Assembly: GCA_030646295.1 (NCBI GenBank)
Contig: JAUSND010000024.1
Location: 1-64,000 of the forward strand
DNA: 64,000 nucleotides
Reading direction: 5' to 3'
Source: Moraxellaceae bacterium
GTDB lineage: Bacteria > Pseudomonadota > Gammaproteobacteria > Pseudomonadales > Moraxellaceae
This document shows, piece by piece, positions 24,244 through 32,849 of this stretch. The notes under the pieces are model-generated. The model was not told where the DNA came from. It was given only the letters and a program-made list of their open reading frames with translations, and made no database searches. The stretch's first letter is position 1, and every line of letters begins with the position of its first letter. A program made the position numbers and the translations under genes.

Positions 24244-25467
24244 ATGCGCCCGCGCCACGCCCTGACTGCCATTGCCGTGCTTGTACTGGCCGGACTGGTC
24301 CTGTTCCTCACGCGCCCCTGGTCGCCATGGTCACCCTGGCAGCTCAACCAGCTGTTCTGGAAAAACCAGCGCGTGGACAACTTCCAGCACATGGACCGGC
24401 TGTTTCCTGCGCATCCGCTCAGCCCCGCCACCACGCCGTTCCAGTTTCCCCGCGCCGACAGGATGGCCGTCCTGCCAGCCACCTATGTGGTTGATGGCAA
24501 TCACCGCCTGAGCGCCGGCTTTCTCGAAAAAACCACCACGACCGGGCTGCTGATCCTGCGCGACGGCAGGATCGTGCACGAACAATACCGCCATGGTGCA
24601 ACGGCAACATCAACCCTCACCTCCTGGTCCATGGCCAAGAGCGTGGTGGCAACACTGGTCGCCATTGCCCTCAAGGAAGGCACCATTACCTCGCTGGATG
24701 ACAAGGCCGTGAACTATGTGCCCGAGCTGCAGGGCAAGGCTTATGGCGAGGCGCGCATCCGCGACTTGCTGCGCATGGCCAGCGGCGTGAAGTTTGACGA
24801 GACATACAGCAACCGTCTCGCCGACATCCATCAGGTATTTTACAAGACCTTCATCTTCAACCAGTCCATTGATGACGCGGCATCGGGCTACCCTGCCGAA
24901 GATGTCCCCGGCACCCGCTTCCACTACAAGAGCATGGATACGCAAATCCTGTCGTGGGTATTGCGTCGCGCCACGGGCCGCTCCATTACCGACTATGCAC
25001 AGGAAAAACTCTGGCAGCCGCTGGGCATGCAGGACAAGGGCTCATGGAATACCGACTTTCACGGCAACGAACTGGGCTACTGCTGCCTGAACATTTCGCT
25101 GCGTGATTACGCCAAGCTCGGCCAACTCTATCTGCAGCAAGGCCAGTGGAAGGGCCAGCAGTTGCTGCCGGCAGACTGGGTACGCGAAGCTACCAAACGC
25201 CCGGAGCCCTGGCTCACTGCCGGACACGGTTATCCCGAGCGTGGCTACGGCTACCACTGGTGGGTACCCAAAAATCCGGATCAGGAGTTTTTTGCCAATG
25301 GTGTCTGGGGCCAGACCATTTTCGTCGATGAAAAAACCCGTACCGTGATCGTGAAGACCAGTGTCGACCCCGACTTCAAGGCCAACACGGCAGAAATGAT
25401 CGCCTTCATGCGCGGCATGGTGAAAGGCCTGGCCCAGGGACCGGTAACCGCTCCGGCCGCTCCCTGA
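24244..25467 (+). CDS. serine hydrolase of the beta-lactamase (class C/esterase) family
   Basis: A 407-residue protein with an N-terminal membrane helix (residues about 6-22, uncleaved anchor or signal) and a penicillin-binding-like hydrolase domain. The catalytic SxxK is Ser129-Met-Ala-Lys132; the second motif is Tyr228-Lys-Ser, where class C enzymes usually have YxN. The C-terminal part includes YGYHWWVPKN and FVDEKTRTVIV. Relatives act as esterases, amidases or D-aminopeptidases in the periplasm; true beta-lactamase activity is not implied. The ATG at 24244 begins the hydrophobic signal; the frame opens earlier at a GTG (24196) without improving the protein. Confidence 0.87.
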   Translation: MRPRHALTAIAVLVLAGLVLFLTRPWSPWSPWQLNQLFWKNQRVDNFQHMDRLFPAHPLSPATTPFQFPRADRMAVLPATYVVDGNHRLSAGFLEKTTTTGLLILRDGRIVHEQYRHGATATSTLTSWSMAKSVVATLVAIALKEGTITSLDDKAVNYVPELQGKAYGEARIRDLLRMASGVKFDETYSNRLADIHQVFYKTFIFNQSIDDAASGYPAEDVPGTRFHYKSMDTQILSWVLRRATGRSITDYAQEKLWQPLGMQDKGSWNTDFHGNELGYCCLNISLRDYAKLGQLYLQQGQWKGQQLLPADWVREATKRPEPWLTAGHGYPERGYGYHWWVPKNPDQEFFANGVWGQTIFVDEKTRTVIVKTSVDPDFKANTAEMIAFMRGMVKGLAQGPVTAPAAP

Positions 25468-25473
25468 GCCACC

Positions 25474-25929
25474 TTACACCGGCTTCGGTTTTTTCTTGCG
25501 CACGTAGAGTGTTTTCTCCACCCGCGCGACCAGCGTGTCCTGCTCGTCGCGCACCTCAACGGCATACACAGGGCGCAGTGGTGCCCCGCTCTCAGCCTCG
25601 GCCTTCAGCCGCCCGATCTCTTCCATGGTCAGCCGAAACCGCACCCACACCTTGCCTTTGCCCGGGCTGATGAAATCGATCTTCGCCGCCTGGTCCCACA
25701 CGATGTAATCACTGCCCAGCACATTCATCAGCATGAGCATGAAAAAGGGGTCCGTCATGGCGTAGAGGCTACCGCCAAACTGTGTGCCGACATAATTGCG
25801 GTTGAACCAGCGCAGCCCCAGCGACACATCCACTTCCAGATAGTCATCCGTAATGCGCTCAACCCTGATACCCGCCCCCAGAAACGGCGGATACAGATTG
25901 ATGCGCCACTTGAATGCTGCTGCCTTCAT
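25474..25929 (-). CDS. DUF4442 hot-dog-fold protein (thioesterase-like)
   Basis: A 151-residue protein of the DUF4442 family, with the single hot-dog fold of acyl-CoA thioesterases. Family sequence is seen at FNRNYVGTQFGGSLYAMTD and IVWDQAAKIDFISPGKGKV. It probably acts on a fatty acyl thioester, but no catalytic residue can be assigned with confidence. The ATG at 25929 is preferred because GGAGAAAG lies just upstream; a GTG at 25947 is in frame. A more distant relative lies at 30407-30895. Its stop is 6 bases from the convergent serine hydrolase stop. Confidence 0.87.
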   Translation of the reverse strand: MKAAAFKWRINLYPPFLGAGIRVERITDDYLEVDVSLGLRWFNRNYVGTQFGGSLYAMTDPFFMLMLMNVLGSDYIVWDQAAKIDFISPGKGKVWVRFRLTMEEIGRLKAEAESGAPLRPVYAVEVRDEQDTLVARVEKTLYVRKKKPKPV

Positions 25930-26080
25930 GCCACTTTCTCCACTCACGACCCGACAAGGAAAAGCATCCTGCCAAACTGGCCAATCCCTGTGCGCACAAT
26001 ACTATCCGATCACACCCGGGCCCCGTCCGGGTGAATGGATAACCCGGCCGCACTTTTTAATACCCGAGGCATTGCCGGAA

Positions 26081-26113
26081 ATGAAACAGCCCGGAAATTC
26101 CGGGCCGTTTCAT
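26081..26113 (-). terminator. hairpin terminator after the acetoacetate decarboxylase-like gene
   Basis: An inverted repeat with arms ATGAAAC-A-GCCCGGAA and TTCCGGGC-C-GTTTCAT (one mismatch) lies 27 bases after the stop at 26140 on the minus strand. The minus-strand side continues with TTTCATTTC, a weak T-rich tail. Confidence 0.7.
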
Positions 26114-26139
26114 GACTATCCCCTGGCTCAGGACATGGC

Positions 26140-26823
26140 CTACTGCAGGAAGCGGATCGTGGCCACCGGAAAGGTCATGTCGAAATCCGTGACCTTCACA
26201 CAGGCCACTACCTTGCCCTGACTGATGTCCGGAAAATACCGGCCGTCAAAGCGGGAGCGCAGCAACGATGCATACCTGACATGCCCCTTGGCCACGGGAA
26301 TGTAGGTAAATTCACGCCCCTTGAAATGCTGGGTCAATGTACGGAGTTTTTGCGGCACCAGATTGCCATTGAACGGAACCCGGAAAAAACGCGACTTGAA
26401 TGACAGCTCGGCAAAAACCTTGCCGTCGTTGAGCAACCGCACCTCATCAACCCCGTCTGCCCCGTAGGTCACCTGAAAGTCGCAACGCTCCTTGGGAATA
26501 CCCCAGTTTTCGTGGCCGTTGACCACCGAATCCCAGGTCGAGACATAAATCTTGCTGATGGAAAGCCGGCGCTGGTTGCCGAACGCAAAGCTGCCAGGAA
26601 TGTAGAGCAGCTCGTAATACGGACCGGCATCGGAACGCTCGTAGTCCACAAACATCACATAGGCCATGCGGCCACGACGGCTGGGCTTCAGGTTGTCCGG
26701 AATAAAGGATTCGTTGTCGAGAAACGCATCCGGCAGGCGGATGGCCATGATGTAGCCCTGTCCCTTCAGCTGCCAGGGTGCAGGTGCCATTGGCACAACT
26801 GGTAGATTATCAAATGCAGACAT
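26140..26823 (-). CDS. acetoacetate decarboxylase-family protein
   Basis: A 227-residue protein of the acetoacetate decarboxylase (ADC) fold. The family region is NGHENWGIPKERCDF, where Lys111 takes the place of the Schiff-base lysine; the residue after it is Glu112, whereas classical decarboxylases have a second lysine that lowers the pKa. ADC-fold proteins without the full pair often catalyse other Schiff-base reactions such as aldol or dehydratase chemistry, so decarboxylation is not assured. It stands alone with its own terminator downstream. No acetone or ketone pathway genes are nearby. Confidence 0.85.
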   Translation of the reverse strand: MSAFDNLPVVPMAPAPWQLKGQGYIMAIRLPDAFLDNESFIPDNLKPSRRGRMAYVMFVDYERSDAGPYYELLYIPGSFAFGNQRRLSISKIYVSTWDSVVNGHENWGIPKERCDFQVTYGADGVDEVRLLNDGKVFAELSFKSRFFRVPFNGNLVPQKLRTLTQHFKGREFTYIPVAKGHVRYASLLRSRFDGRYFPDISQGKVVACVKVTDFDMTFPVATIRFLQ

Positions 26824-26879
26824 GTCGGCCCCTTGTGACTAATCAGTCTTGTGGCCGGCAGTGTAACGACACAGACAGG

Positions 26880-27227
26880 TCAGGACAAATCCCTGCCACT
26901 GAAAAGAACCTCATCCGTGGCCGCCGCCATCAGGAAATCATTCTCATGCAGGCCATTCAGACGGGTGGTCCACCAGGCCACCGTGCAGCGGCCCCAGGCA
27001 ATGGTCAGTTCGGGATGGTGATTCTCATGTTCGGCCAGCCAGCCAATGCGCTGAGCCAGTGCCAGTGCCTGGGCAAAACTGGCTGTGGGATAGGTCTTGA
27101 GCAGGCGCCAGCCGGCACCCTCCTGCAGCAGTTGCCAGCCCTGCAACCGGTGCAGGGCGAGCTGGGTGCGTGCCTCGGCCTCCAGCAGCGCCCTGGCATC
27201 AGCCGCTAACGGCTGGCACACCGGCAT
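26880..27227 (-). CDS. phhB: 4a-hydroxytetrahydrobiopterin dehydratase (pterin-4a-carbinolamine dehydratase)
   Basis: A 115-residue cytoplasmic enzyme that dehydrates 4a-hydroxytetrahydropterin, the cofactor product of phenylalanine hydroxylase. The active-site signature EHENHHPEL is clear, followed by WTTRLNGLHENDF. The phenylalanine hydroxylase gene is not in the window, so this copy may serve another pterin-dependent process. It starts one base after the stop of the upstream lipoprotein gene, so the two are probably translated from the same message although no functional link is evident. Confidence 0.93.
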   Translation of the reverse strand: MPVCQPLAADARALLEAEARTQLALHRLQGWQLLQEGAGWRLLKTYPTASFAQALALAQRIGWLAEHENHHPELTIAWGRCTVAWWTTRLNGLHENDFLMAAATDEVLFSGRDLS

Positions 27228-27228
27228 A

Positions 27229-27906
27229 TCAGCAGGAGCCCGGCGCCGCCGGCTCTTCTGGCACGCCTTGGGCAGCTTTCACGGCGCTTTCGTTATGACG
27301 CAGCAGGCCCGGGACCAGCATGTCCTGACGCAGCGCCGACAGCAGATTCTTCATCTTGTCAGGCTGATAGGCATCAAACCGGTGCTGCAGCACATAGACA
27401 AAGTCACCACGGGTGAACACGAGAAAACCGTAGTAATACGTCGTGGCCGACAGCTGCTCAGGCAATGCTTCCGGCTTCATGTCGATACTGGCTACACTGA
27501 ACATGGCATCGCCACGGCCTGTGTCCACAAACTCGGAGAGCAGAATCTCGTTGTGAGCAACGCCCGCCGCCTTGGACAACACCTCACGCTGGTAGTTATT
27601 CAGGACCAGCTCGTCAATGGTGCGCTCATTCGCAAAATTGGGAATCGTGGCCACCGGATGCTGGTTGACCTTGAGGTAGTCGATACGGAAAAAGCGGTTG
27701 GTGGCATCCCACATGTTCAGCGTGCCGCCGCGGGCATCACACTTCTCTGTCATCGTCAGCGGGCCACGAAACACGCCAGAGTCCAGCGCAAGGGAATAAG
27801 CACGGGCGGGCGCATGATAGAGGCCGGTACCCTGCGGGCCGGGAGCAGAGGCACAACCGGCCAGGAACAGCGTGGCCAGAACAAGGCCGGTGAACGAGCG
27901 TTGCAT
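27229..27906 (-). CDS. hypothetical lipoprotein
   Basis: A 225-residue predicted lipoprotein without a family I recognise. MQRSFTGLVLATLFLAGC gives a typical signal with lipobox LAGC (Cys18), preceded by AGGGAG, which fixes the start at 27906; the frame extends to 28020 but without support. The mature part is mixed alpha/beta (FFRIDYLKVNQHPVATIPNF; YYYGFLVFTRGDFVYVLQH) and contains no obvious enzyme motif. It is probably anchored in the outer membrane (residue after Cys is Ala). It is immediately upstream of phhB. Confidence 0.75.
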   Translation of the reverse strand: MQRSFTGLVLATLFLAGCASAPGPQGTGLYHAPARAYSLALDSGVFRGPLTMTEKCDARGGTLNMWDATNRFFRIDYLKVNQHPVATIPNFANERTIDELVLNNYQREVLSKAAGVAHNEILLSEFVDTGRGDAMFSVASIDMKPEALPEQLSATTYYYGFLVFTRGDFVYVLQHRFDAYQPDKMKNLLSALRQDMLVPGLLRHNESAVKAAQGVPEEPAAPGSC

Positions 27907-28085
27907 GTCTGATTCTCCCTCAAACCGGCCTGCCTGGCCGGAAAATGACACCTGGAATGGTGGCGCCAGAGATGTTGCCGGGCTTTGTTGTGGGAATGAA
28001 AAGTGGTGCCCGACCATCAATTGCCCGCCGATGATACCCCGGCAGCCGACCAGACTGAAACCATCCCCGGCAACATGACGCCGTA

Positions 28086-29984
28086 TCAGCCCCCCAGCGT
28101 CTCCCAGCGGTCCAGCAAGCCCAGCAGCTCATCATCGATCACGGCCAGCCGCTCCGCTGCTGCAGTCGCCTCCTGAGGCGCCCGGACATAGAAGTCCGCG
28201 TCGTTCAGCAGGGCCTGCAACGTCGCCTGCTCCTTCTCCAGTGCACTGATCTGCGCAGGAATCGCCTCCAGCTCACGCTGCTCCTTGTAGCTGAGTTTGC
28301 GTTTGGGCGCCGCCACCGGCTCCGCTGACGCCGCAGAAGCAGCCGCAGGTGCCGTCACGGGGGACTTGGCTTCCGGCGTCACCGACCCGGCCACCGGGCG
28401 CTGACGCAACCAGTCCTCATAGCCCCCCACATACTCGCGTACCTGACCATTGCCCTCAAAGGCCCAGGTGCTGGTTACCACGTTATCAAGGAAGGCACGG
28501 TCATGGCTGATCAGCAGCAGCGTACCGTTGTAGTTCACCAGCAGCTCTTCCAGCAGTTCCAGCGTCTCCACATCCAGGTCATTGGTGGGCTCATCCATCA
28601 CCAGCAGATTGGCAGGGCGCGTGAACAGCTTGGCCAGCAGCAGACGGTTGCGCTCCCCTCCCGACAAGGCCTTCACCGGCGTGCGCGAGCGTTGCGGTGA
28701 AAACAGGAAGTCCTGCAGATACGCCAGTGCATGCTTGCGCACACCATTGACCTCAATGAAATCCGAGCCCTCCACCACGTTCTCCATCACGCTACGTTCC
28801 GGGTCCAACTGTGCCCGCAGCTGGTCGAAATAGGCCACTTCCAGCTTGGTACCATCCCGCACCTCGCCCTTCTGCACCGGAATCTGTCCGAGCAGCGCAC
28901 GCACCAGCGTCGTCTTGCCAACGCCATTGGGGCCGATAAGACCAATCTTGTCGCCACGCATCACCGCTACCGAGAAGTCATCCACCAGCGTCTGGCCACC
29001 AAAGCCCAGGGAAATATGGCTGGCTTCCAGCACGAGCTTGCCGGAACGCTCCGCCTCACTCACCGCCAGATTGACCTTGCCGATACGCTCGCGCCGCTCC
29101 GACCGTTCATTGCGCAGTTCCTTCAGTGCCCGCACACGGCCTTCATTACGCGTACGACGCGCCTTGATACCCTGCCGGATCCAGACCTCTTCCTGTGCCA
29201 GCTTCTTGTCAAACAGGGCATTGGCCTGCGCCTCGGCATCCAGCAACTGCTGCTTGCGCTCCAGATACTCGTTATATGTGCAGGGAAAATCACGTAACTG
29301 GCCGCGATCAATCTCGATGATGCGGGTGGCAATGTTCTGCAGGAAGCTGCGGTCATGGGTGATGAACAGCAATGTCCCCGGATAGTCCTTGAAGAACGTT
29401 TCCATCCAGGTGATGGACTCGATATCCAGATGGTTGGTGGGCTCATCCAGCAACAGGATATCCGGCTCGTTCACCAGCGAGCGCGCCAGCAGGACCCTAC
29501 GCTTGCGCCCGCCGGACAGGCTGGCAAAGTCAGCCTCACCATCCAGCTGCAGGCGCGACAGCACCTGCTCCACTTTCGAACTCAGCATCCAGCCGCCTGC
29601 CGCCTCCATGGCCTCCTGGGTGCGCGACAGTTCGTCCAGCACTGATTCGTCACCATGGGCATAGCGATCGCTCAACGCATGGTAGCGGGAGAGCAGAGAA
29701 GCCGTTTCACCAAGGCCGTCTGCCACCACATCGAACACGGTCCCGGTCAGTGTCACCGGCACTTCCTGCGGCAGGCTGGCCAGCACGAGGCCGCCCTGAC
29801 GCACCACTTCACCGCTGTCCGGCAGGTGGATGCCCTCCACCATCTTGAGCAGGGTCGACTTGCCCTCGCCATTACGCCCGACCACGCACACCCGCTCGCC
29901 ACGATCGAGACTGAAATTCACATGATCAAGCAAGGGCGCACTGCCAAAGCTCAGGGACACATCGCGCAGGGTCAACAGACTCAT
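28086..29984 (-). CDS. uup: ABC-F ATPase Uup
   Basis: A 632-residue cytoplasmic ABC-F protein with two ATPase domains and no membrane segment. Walker A motifs are GRNGEGKST (about 36-44) and GPNGVGKTT in the second half; signatures are LSGGRKRR and LSGGERNR, and Walker B regions ILLLDEPTNHLD and LLVMDEPTNDLD. The C-terminal extension (about 545-632) is the charged coiled coil that binds DNA in Uup and separates it from EttA, YheS and YbiT. Uup acts on ribosome or replication intermediates and reduces transposon precise excision. It reads away from slyX, with a 132-base gap between the starts. Confidence 0.93.
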   Translation of the reverse strand: MSLLTLRDVSLSFGSAPLLDHVNFSLDRGERVCVVGRNGEGKSTLLKMVEGIHLPDSGEVVRQGGLVLASLPQEVPVTLTGTVFDVVADGLGETASLLSRYHALSDRYAHGDESVLDELSRTQEAMEAAGGWMLSSKVEQVLSRLQLDGEADFASLSGGRKRRVLLARSLVNEPDILLLDEPTNHLDIESITWMETFFKDYPGTLLFITHDRSFLQNIATRIIEIDRGQLRDFPCTYNEYLERKQQLLDAEAQANALFDKKLAQEEVWIRQGIKARRTRNEGRVRALKELRNERSERRERIGKVNLAVSEAERSGKLVLEASHISLGFGGQTLVDDFSVAVMRGDKIGLIGPNGVGKTTLVRALLGQIPVQKGEVRDGTKLEVAYFDQLRAQLDPERSVMENVVEGSDFIEVNGVRKHALAYLQDFLFSPQRSRTPVKALSGGERNRLLLAKLFTRPANLLVMDEPTNDLDVETLELLEELLVNYNGTLLLISHDRAFLDNVVTSTWAFEGNGQVREYVGGYEDWLRQRPVAGSVTPEAKSPVTAPAAASAASAEPVAAPKRKLSYKEQRELEAIPAQISALEKEQATLQALLNDADFYVRAPQEATAAAERLAVIDDELLGLLDRWETLGG

Positions 29985-30116
29985 GATTACTACCAGGAAA
30001 AAGAGGGCATGCAGGAATGGACGGCGCGCAGGATAACAGGCTTGGGACAGAGAAAGGATGCCGCCAGACCGCAGGCCGTCTACAATTCACGACCCTGAAC
30101 CCCACTGACAGTAAAT

Positions 30117-30323
30117 ATGATGGAATCACGGCTGACTGACCTGGAAACCCGGGCCGCCTTCCAGGATGACCTGCTGGAAAGCCTCAATGACATCGTGGCA
30201 GGCCAGCAGCGCCAGATTGACCTGATGCAGCGCGAAATCCGCATGCTCTACGATCAGCTCAAGTCGCTCAGCCCGTCCGAGATGGCCGGCAGCAACGAAC
30301 AGGAACGCCCGCCGCACTACTGA
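30117..30323 (+). CDS. slyX: SlyX family protein
   Basis: A 68-residue coiled-coil protein of the SlyX family. The heptad pattern runs through most of the chain (LTDLETRAAFQDDLLESLND, then QRQIDLMQREIRMLYDQL), and the end PPHY is typical. Its function is unknown in all species; it is often found beside slyD or in isolation. It is followed by a strong bidirectional terminator. Confidence 0.92.
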   Translation: MMESRLTDLETRAAFQDDLLESLNDIVAGQQRQIDLMQREIRMLYDQLKSLSPSEMAGSNEQERPPHY

Positions 30324-30334
30324 AATCCGGCAAT

Positions 30335-30361
30335 AAAAAAGCCGGCTTTCGCCGGCTTTTA
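30335..30361. terminator. bidirectional intrinsic terminator
   Basis: AAAAAAGCCGGC-TTTC-GCCGGCTTTT: a GC stem flanked by A and T tracts, between the convergent slyX and hot-dog protein genes, so it can end both transcripts. Confidence 0.92.
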
Positions 30362-30406
30362 CAAAAGTGACCACTTACTGTTCCAGCAGCCCGGTCACCC
30401 CGCCAT

Positions 30407-30895
30407 TTACTTCTTGGGCACCCAGGCCCAGAGCATTTCGCAACGGATCGGCTCCTGACCGGACTCGTCCGTAACCACTACCGGCACCAGCACCTCGCCC
30501 TTGGGCGTGGTACGCACCAGCTTGACCTGCTCCGGCGTCAGGGTTGCCACTGCACGCATGTCGCCCTTGGTGCGCTTCAGGTAATCCACCTTCAGGGTCT
30601 TGATCAGCGGCAGCTTGTCATCCGGCAGGTTCATGCCCACGACAAATCCCGTGGCCGTCTCGGCCAGCAGTGCCATGGCAGCGGCATGCACCCCGTTGAT
30701 GTGGTTCTGGACCGGACGACGGTTACGGATGCTGACCACCACCCGCTCGGGGGTCAGTTCCTCGTAACGCAAACCAGCAGTCCCCACCAATGGCACCACG
30801 CGCCCAAAAATCTTGGAAATCACCGTACTGCGCAGATTGGGAGGCAGGAAATCAAACTTGCCGATAACGCGCATCAGATTGTTGTTGAAACTCAT
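30407..30895 (-). CDS. DUF4442/hot-dog-fold thioesterase-like protein
   Basis: A 162-residue protein with a hot-dog fold of the DUF4442/PaaI-like group. The helix region NHINGVHAAAMALLAETATG matches the central helix of the fold, and IKTLKVDYLKRTKGD a core strand pair. It probably hydrolyses an acyl thioester; substrate unknown. The ATG at 30895 follows GGGAG with a seven-base spacing and was preferred over a TTG at 30913. It is divergent from an AraC-family regulator about 310 bases away, so the regulator could control it. Confidence 0.86.
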   Translation of the reverse strand: MSFNNNLMRVIGKFDFLPPNLRSTVISKIFGRVVPLVGTAGLRYEELTPERVVVSIRNRRPVQNHINGVHAAAMALLAETATGFVVGMNLPDDKLPLIKTLKVDYLKRTKGDMRAVATLTPEQVKLVRTTPKGEVLVPVVVTDESGQEPIRCEMLWAWVPKK

Positions 30896-31208
30896 GCTTG
30901 AACTCCCGATCAAAAAGCCCCGCCATGTAAGCCGCTACTCACCTGCGGGTCAATGGTAAAAAAGACACTGATGATGACTTTGACGGCCATATCCAGTCAT
31001 TCCGGGCTGGCATCGCAATACCTGCAGCTTTTTCACTGTCCGATTACTGCCCTCTTCTGCCCGAAAGGCACAACAAGCACACTTATTGTCCAACAAAAGT
31101 TGAGCGAAATGCCCAAAATGACGAATTCATAGGCACTTCCGGCCAAGAACCTGATCACCATTTCTGTCCATAATGCGTTCCGCTCGCATTGTCCGTGGAG
31201 AGAGAGTC
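30896..31208. other. intergenic region between divergent hot-dog and AraC-family genes
   Basis: This 313-base stretch has no supported gene. It should hold both promoters. The pentamer TGTCC occurs four times on the plus strand (near 31037, 31086, 31164 and 31189), which could be part of regulator sites, but the spacing is irregular and no clear palindrome or consensus promoter is visible. Confidence 0.5.
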
Positions 31209-32246
31209 ATGAACATGCAGAAAATAACAACACACGGGCGCTTCCTGACATTTGGCGCCTACCCGCGGAAATTCGTGCAACTGCTCGAAACCGAATGGCA
31301 AATACCGGCAGAAAAACTGCTGGCCGGTACCGGGCTTGATCGCGCCCAGCTGGATGAGCCCGAACTGCTGGTGCCGTTCTCCGATGTCGTCACCATCTTC
31401 CGCAATGGCGTCGACCGCTGCCCTGCGCCCGACCTCGCCCTGCGCTATGCCGCCCAACTGCGCCCCAGCTCGCACGGCATGCTTGGTGCTGCCGTCCTGA
31501 CCGGCAGCAGCCTGCAGGATGCCATCGACCTCTTCTACGATTACGTCGGCCTGATCGCCCCCTTCCTGCTCCTGCACCAGGAAGACCGCCGCAACAGCCG
31601 TGTGCTCGTGTTTGAAATGATCAGTGATGTTCCGGTCAACACCGCCTTCACCTACGACATCATGCTGCTCAGCACGTTCAACATCCTCAAACTGATTCTG
31701 GGTGAGCGCACACGCGAGCTGGTATTCCATTTCGCTCATGCCTCGCCCGCCCATGCGGCCATCTACGACACCTACTTTGACGGGCATGTGCAGTTCAATG
31801 CCAGTTTTTATGGCGTATCCATCCCGCGCGATCTACTGGAAAGCCCCATCGCCACGGCTGACGACGACACCCACCGCATGCTGGTCAACCAGATCAGCAA
31901 CCGCATGGAACTCGTGCACACGCAGAATTCCTTTGTCGATGCCGTGCGCTTTCACCTCAAGCGCATCAACGGCCCGCTGCCACGCATGTCCAGCGTCGCC
32001 GACGAGTTCAACATGTCTGCCCGCACGTTCCGCAACCGGCTGCGCCGGCACAACACCTCGTACCAGTCACTGCTGGACCGGGAGCGGCACGAACAAGCCA
32101 TGAGCTTCCTGCGCAATTCTGAAAAGTCCGTGAAGGAAATCGCCTACATCCTGGGCTTTCAGGAAAGCTCCAACTTCTCGCGTGTCTTCAAGAAGTGGAC
32201 AGGCGTCACGCCGCTGGACTTCCGCCGCAATACGGTTCCATCCTGA
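31209..32246 (+). CDS. AraC-family transcriptional regulator with Arabinose_bd-type N-terminal domain
   Basis: A 345-residue regulator. The N-terminal 190 residues or so match the ligand-binding domain shared by OruR/VirF-like AraC proteins (start with KLLAGTGLDRAQLDEPELLV; then LRYAAQLRPSSHGMLGAAV). The C-terminal double helix-turn-helix includes SSVADEFNMSARTFRNRLRR and VKEIAYILGFQESSNFSRVF, the classic AraC signature. Such regulators often sense fatty acid or amino acid derivatives. The ATG at 31209 follows GGAGAGAG; an ATG at 31173 has no such site. The divergent thioesterase-like gene is a candidate target. A strong terminator follows. Confidence 0.9.
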   Translation: MNMQKITTHGRFLTFGAYPRKFVQLLETEWQIPAEKLLAGTGLDRAQLDEPELLVPFSDVVTIFRNGVDRCPAPDLALRYAAQLRPSSHGMLGAAVLTGSSLQDAIDLFYDYVGLIAPFLLLHQEDRRNSRVLVFEMISDVPVNTAFTYDIMLLSTFNILKLILGERTRELVFHFAHASPAHAAIYDTYFDGHVQFNASFYGVSIPRDLLESPIATADDDTHRMLVNQISNRMELVHTQNSFVDAVRFHLKRINGPLPRMSSVADEFNMSARTFRNRLRRHNTSYQSLLDRERHEQAMSFLRNSEKSVKEIAYILGFQESSNFSRVFKKWTGVTPLDFRRNTVPS

Positions 32247-32254
32247 CATTGTGC

Positions 32255-32293
32255 TGCATGAAAAAGCCCGGCATTGCCGGGCTTTTTCATGCA
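32255..32293. terminator. bidirectional intrinsic terminator with 18-bp stem
   Basis: TGCATGAAAAAGCCCGGC (32255-32272) pairs perfectly with 32276-32293 around the loop ATT. It contains A and T tracts on both sides of the GC core and separates the convergent AraC-family and yajQ genes. Confidence 0.93.
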
Positions 32294-32313
32294 CTGACCT
32301 TAATGCAGCAAGA

Positions 32314-32802
32314 TCAGTCCTTGAAGTTATTGAACTGCAGTGGCACACCCAGCTTCTGCTCACGCAGCATGGCCATCACTTCCTGCAACACATCACGCTT
32401 CTTGTCCGTTACCCGCACCTTGTCACCCTGGATACTGGCCTGCGCCTTGAGACCCGACTCCTTGATCGCCTTGGCAATTTTCTTGGCCGTGTCGGAGTCC
32501 AGACCATCGCGCAACTTGATGGTCTGATGCGTTTCCTTGCCCGAGGCCTCCATCTTCTGTACATCAAGACACTGCGGATCAATCTTGCGTTTGATGAAAT
32601 GGTTTTCCAGCATGGCCCGAACCTGATCGATCTGGAAATCACTCTCCGCAACCAGCTTGACCAGTTTGTCTTTTTCCTTCAGCTCCACTTCCACCTTGGA
32701 GCCCCGAAAATCAAAGCGGGTGGCAATTTCCTTAACGGTATTGGCCACCGCATGATTCACTTCAAACATTTCCAGTTCGGATACCACATCCATCGAGGGC
32801 AT
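32314..32802 (-). CDS. yajQ: YajQ family nucleotide-binding protein
   Basis: A 162-residue cytoplasmic protein of the UPF0234/YajQ family, two ferredoxin-like domains. The beginning MPSMDVVSELEMFEVNHAV and the region TRFDFRGSKVEVELKEKDK are characteristic, as is the end QKLGVPLQFNNFKD. Family members bind nucleotides and RNA, and in Xanthomonas the homologue binds cyclic di-GMP and works with a transcription factor; with two diguanylate cyclases in this window a similar role is possible. It lies downstream of the ABC1 kinase gene on the same strand. Confidence 0.95.
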   Translation of the reverse strand: MPSMDVVSELEMFEVNHAVANTVKEIATRFDFRGSKVEVELKEKDKLVKLVAESDFQIDQVRAMLENHFIKRKIDPQCLDVQKMEASGKETHQTIKLRDGLDSDTAKKIAKAIKESGLKAQASIQGDKVRVTDKKRDVLQEVMAMLREQKLGVPLQFNNFKD

Positions 32803-32849
32803 GAGTGCCTCCTTACAATTTACAGATGACTCGAATTAACAATGCAGAC

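Noticed and set aside
24196-25467. The serine hydrolase as a true beta-lactamase
   Set aside because: SxxK is present but the second motif is YKS instead of YxN and the sequence resembles esterase/peptidase relatives; resistance function is not supported.
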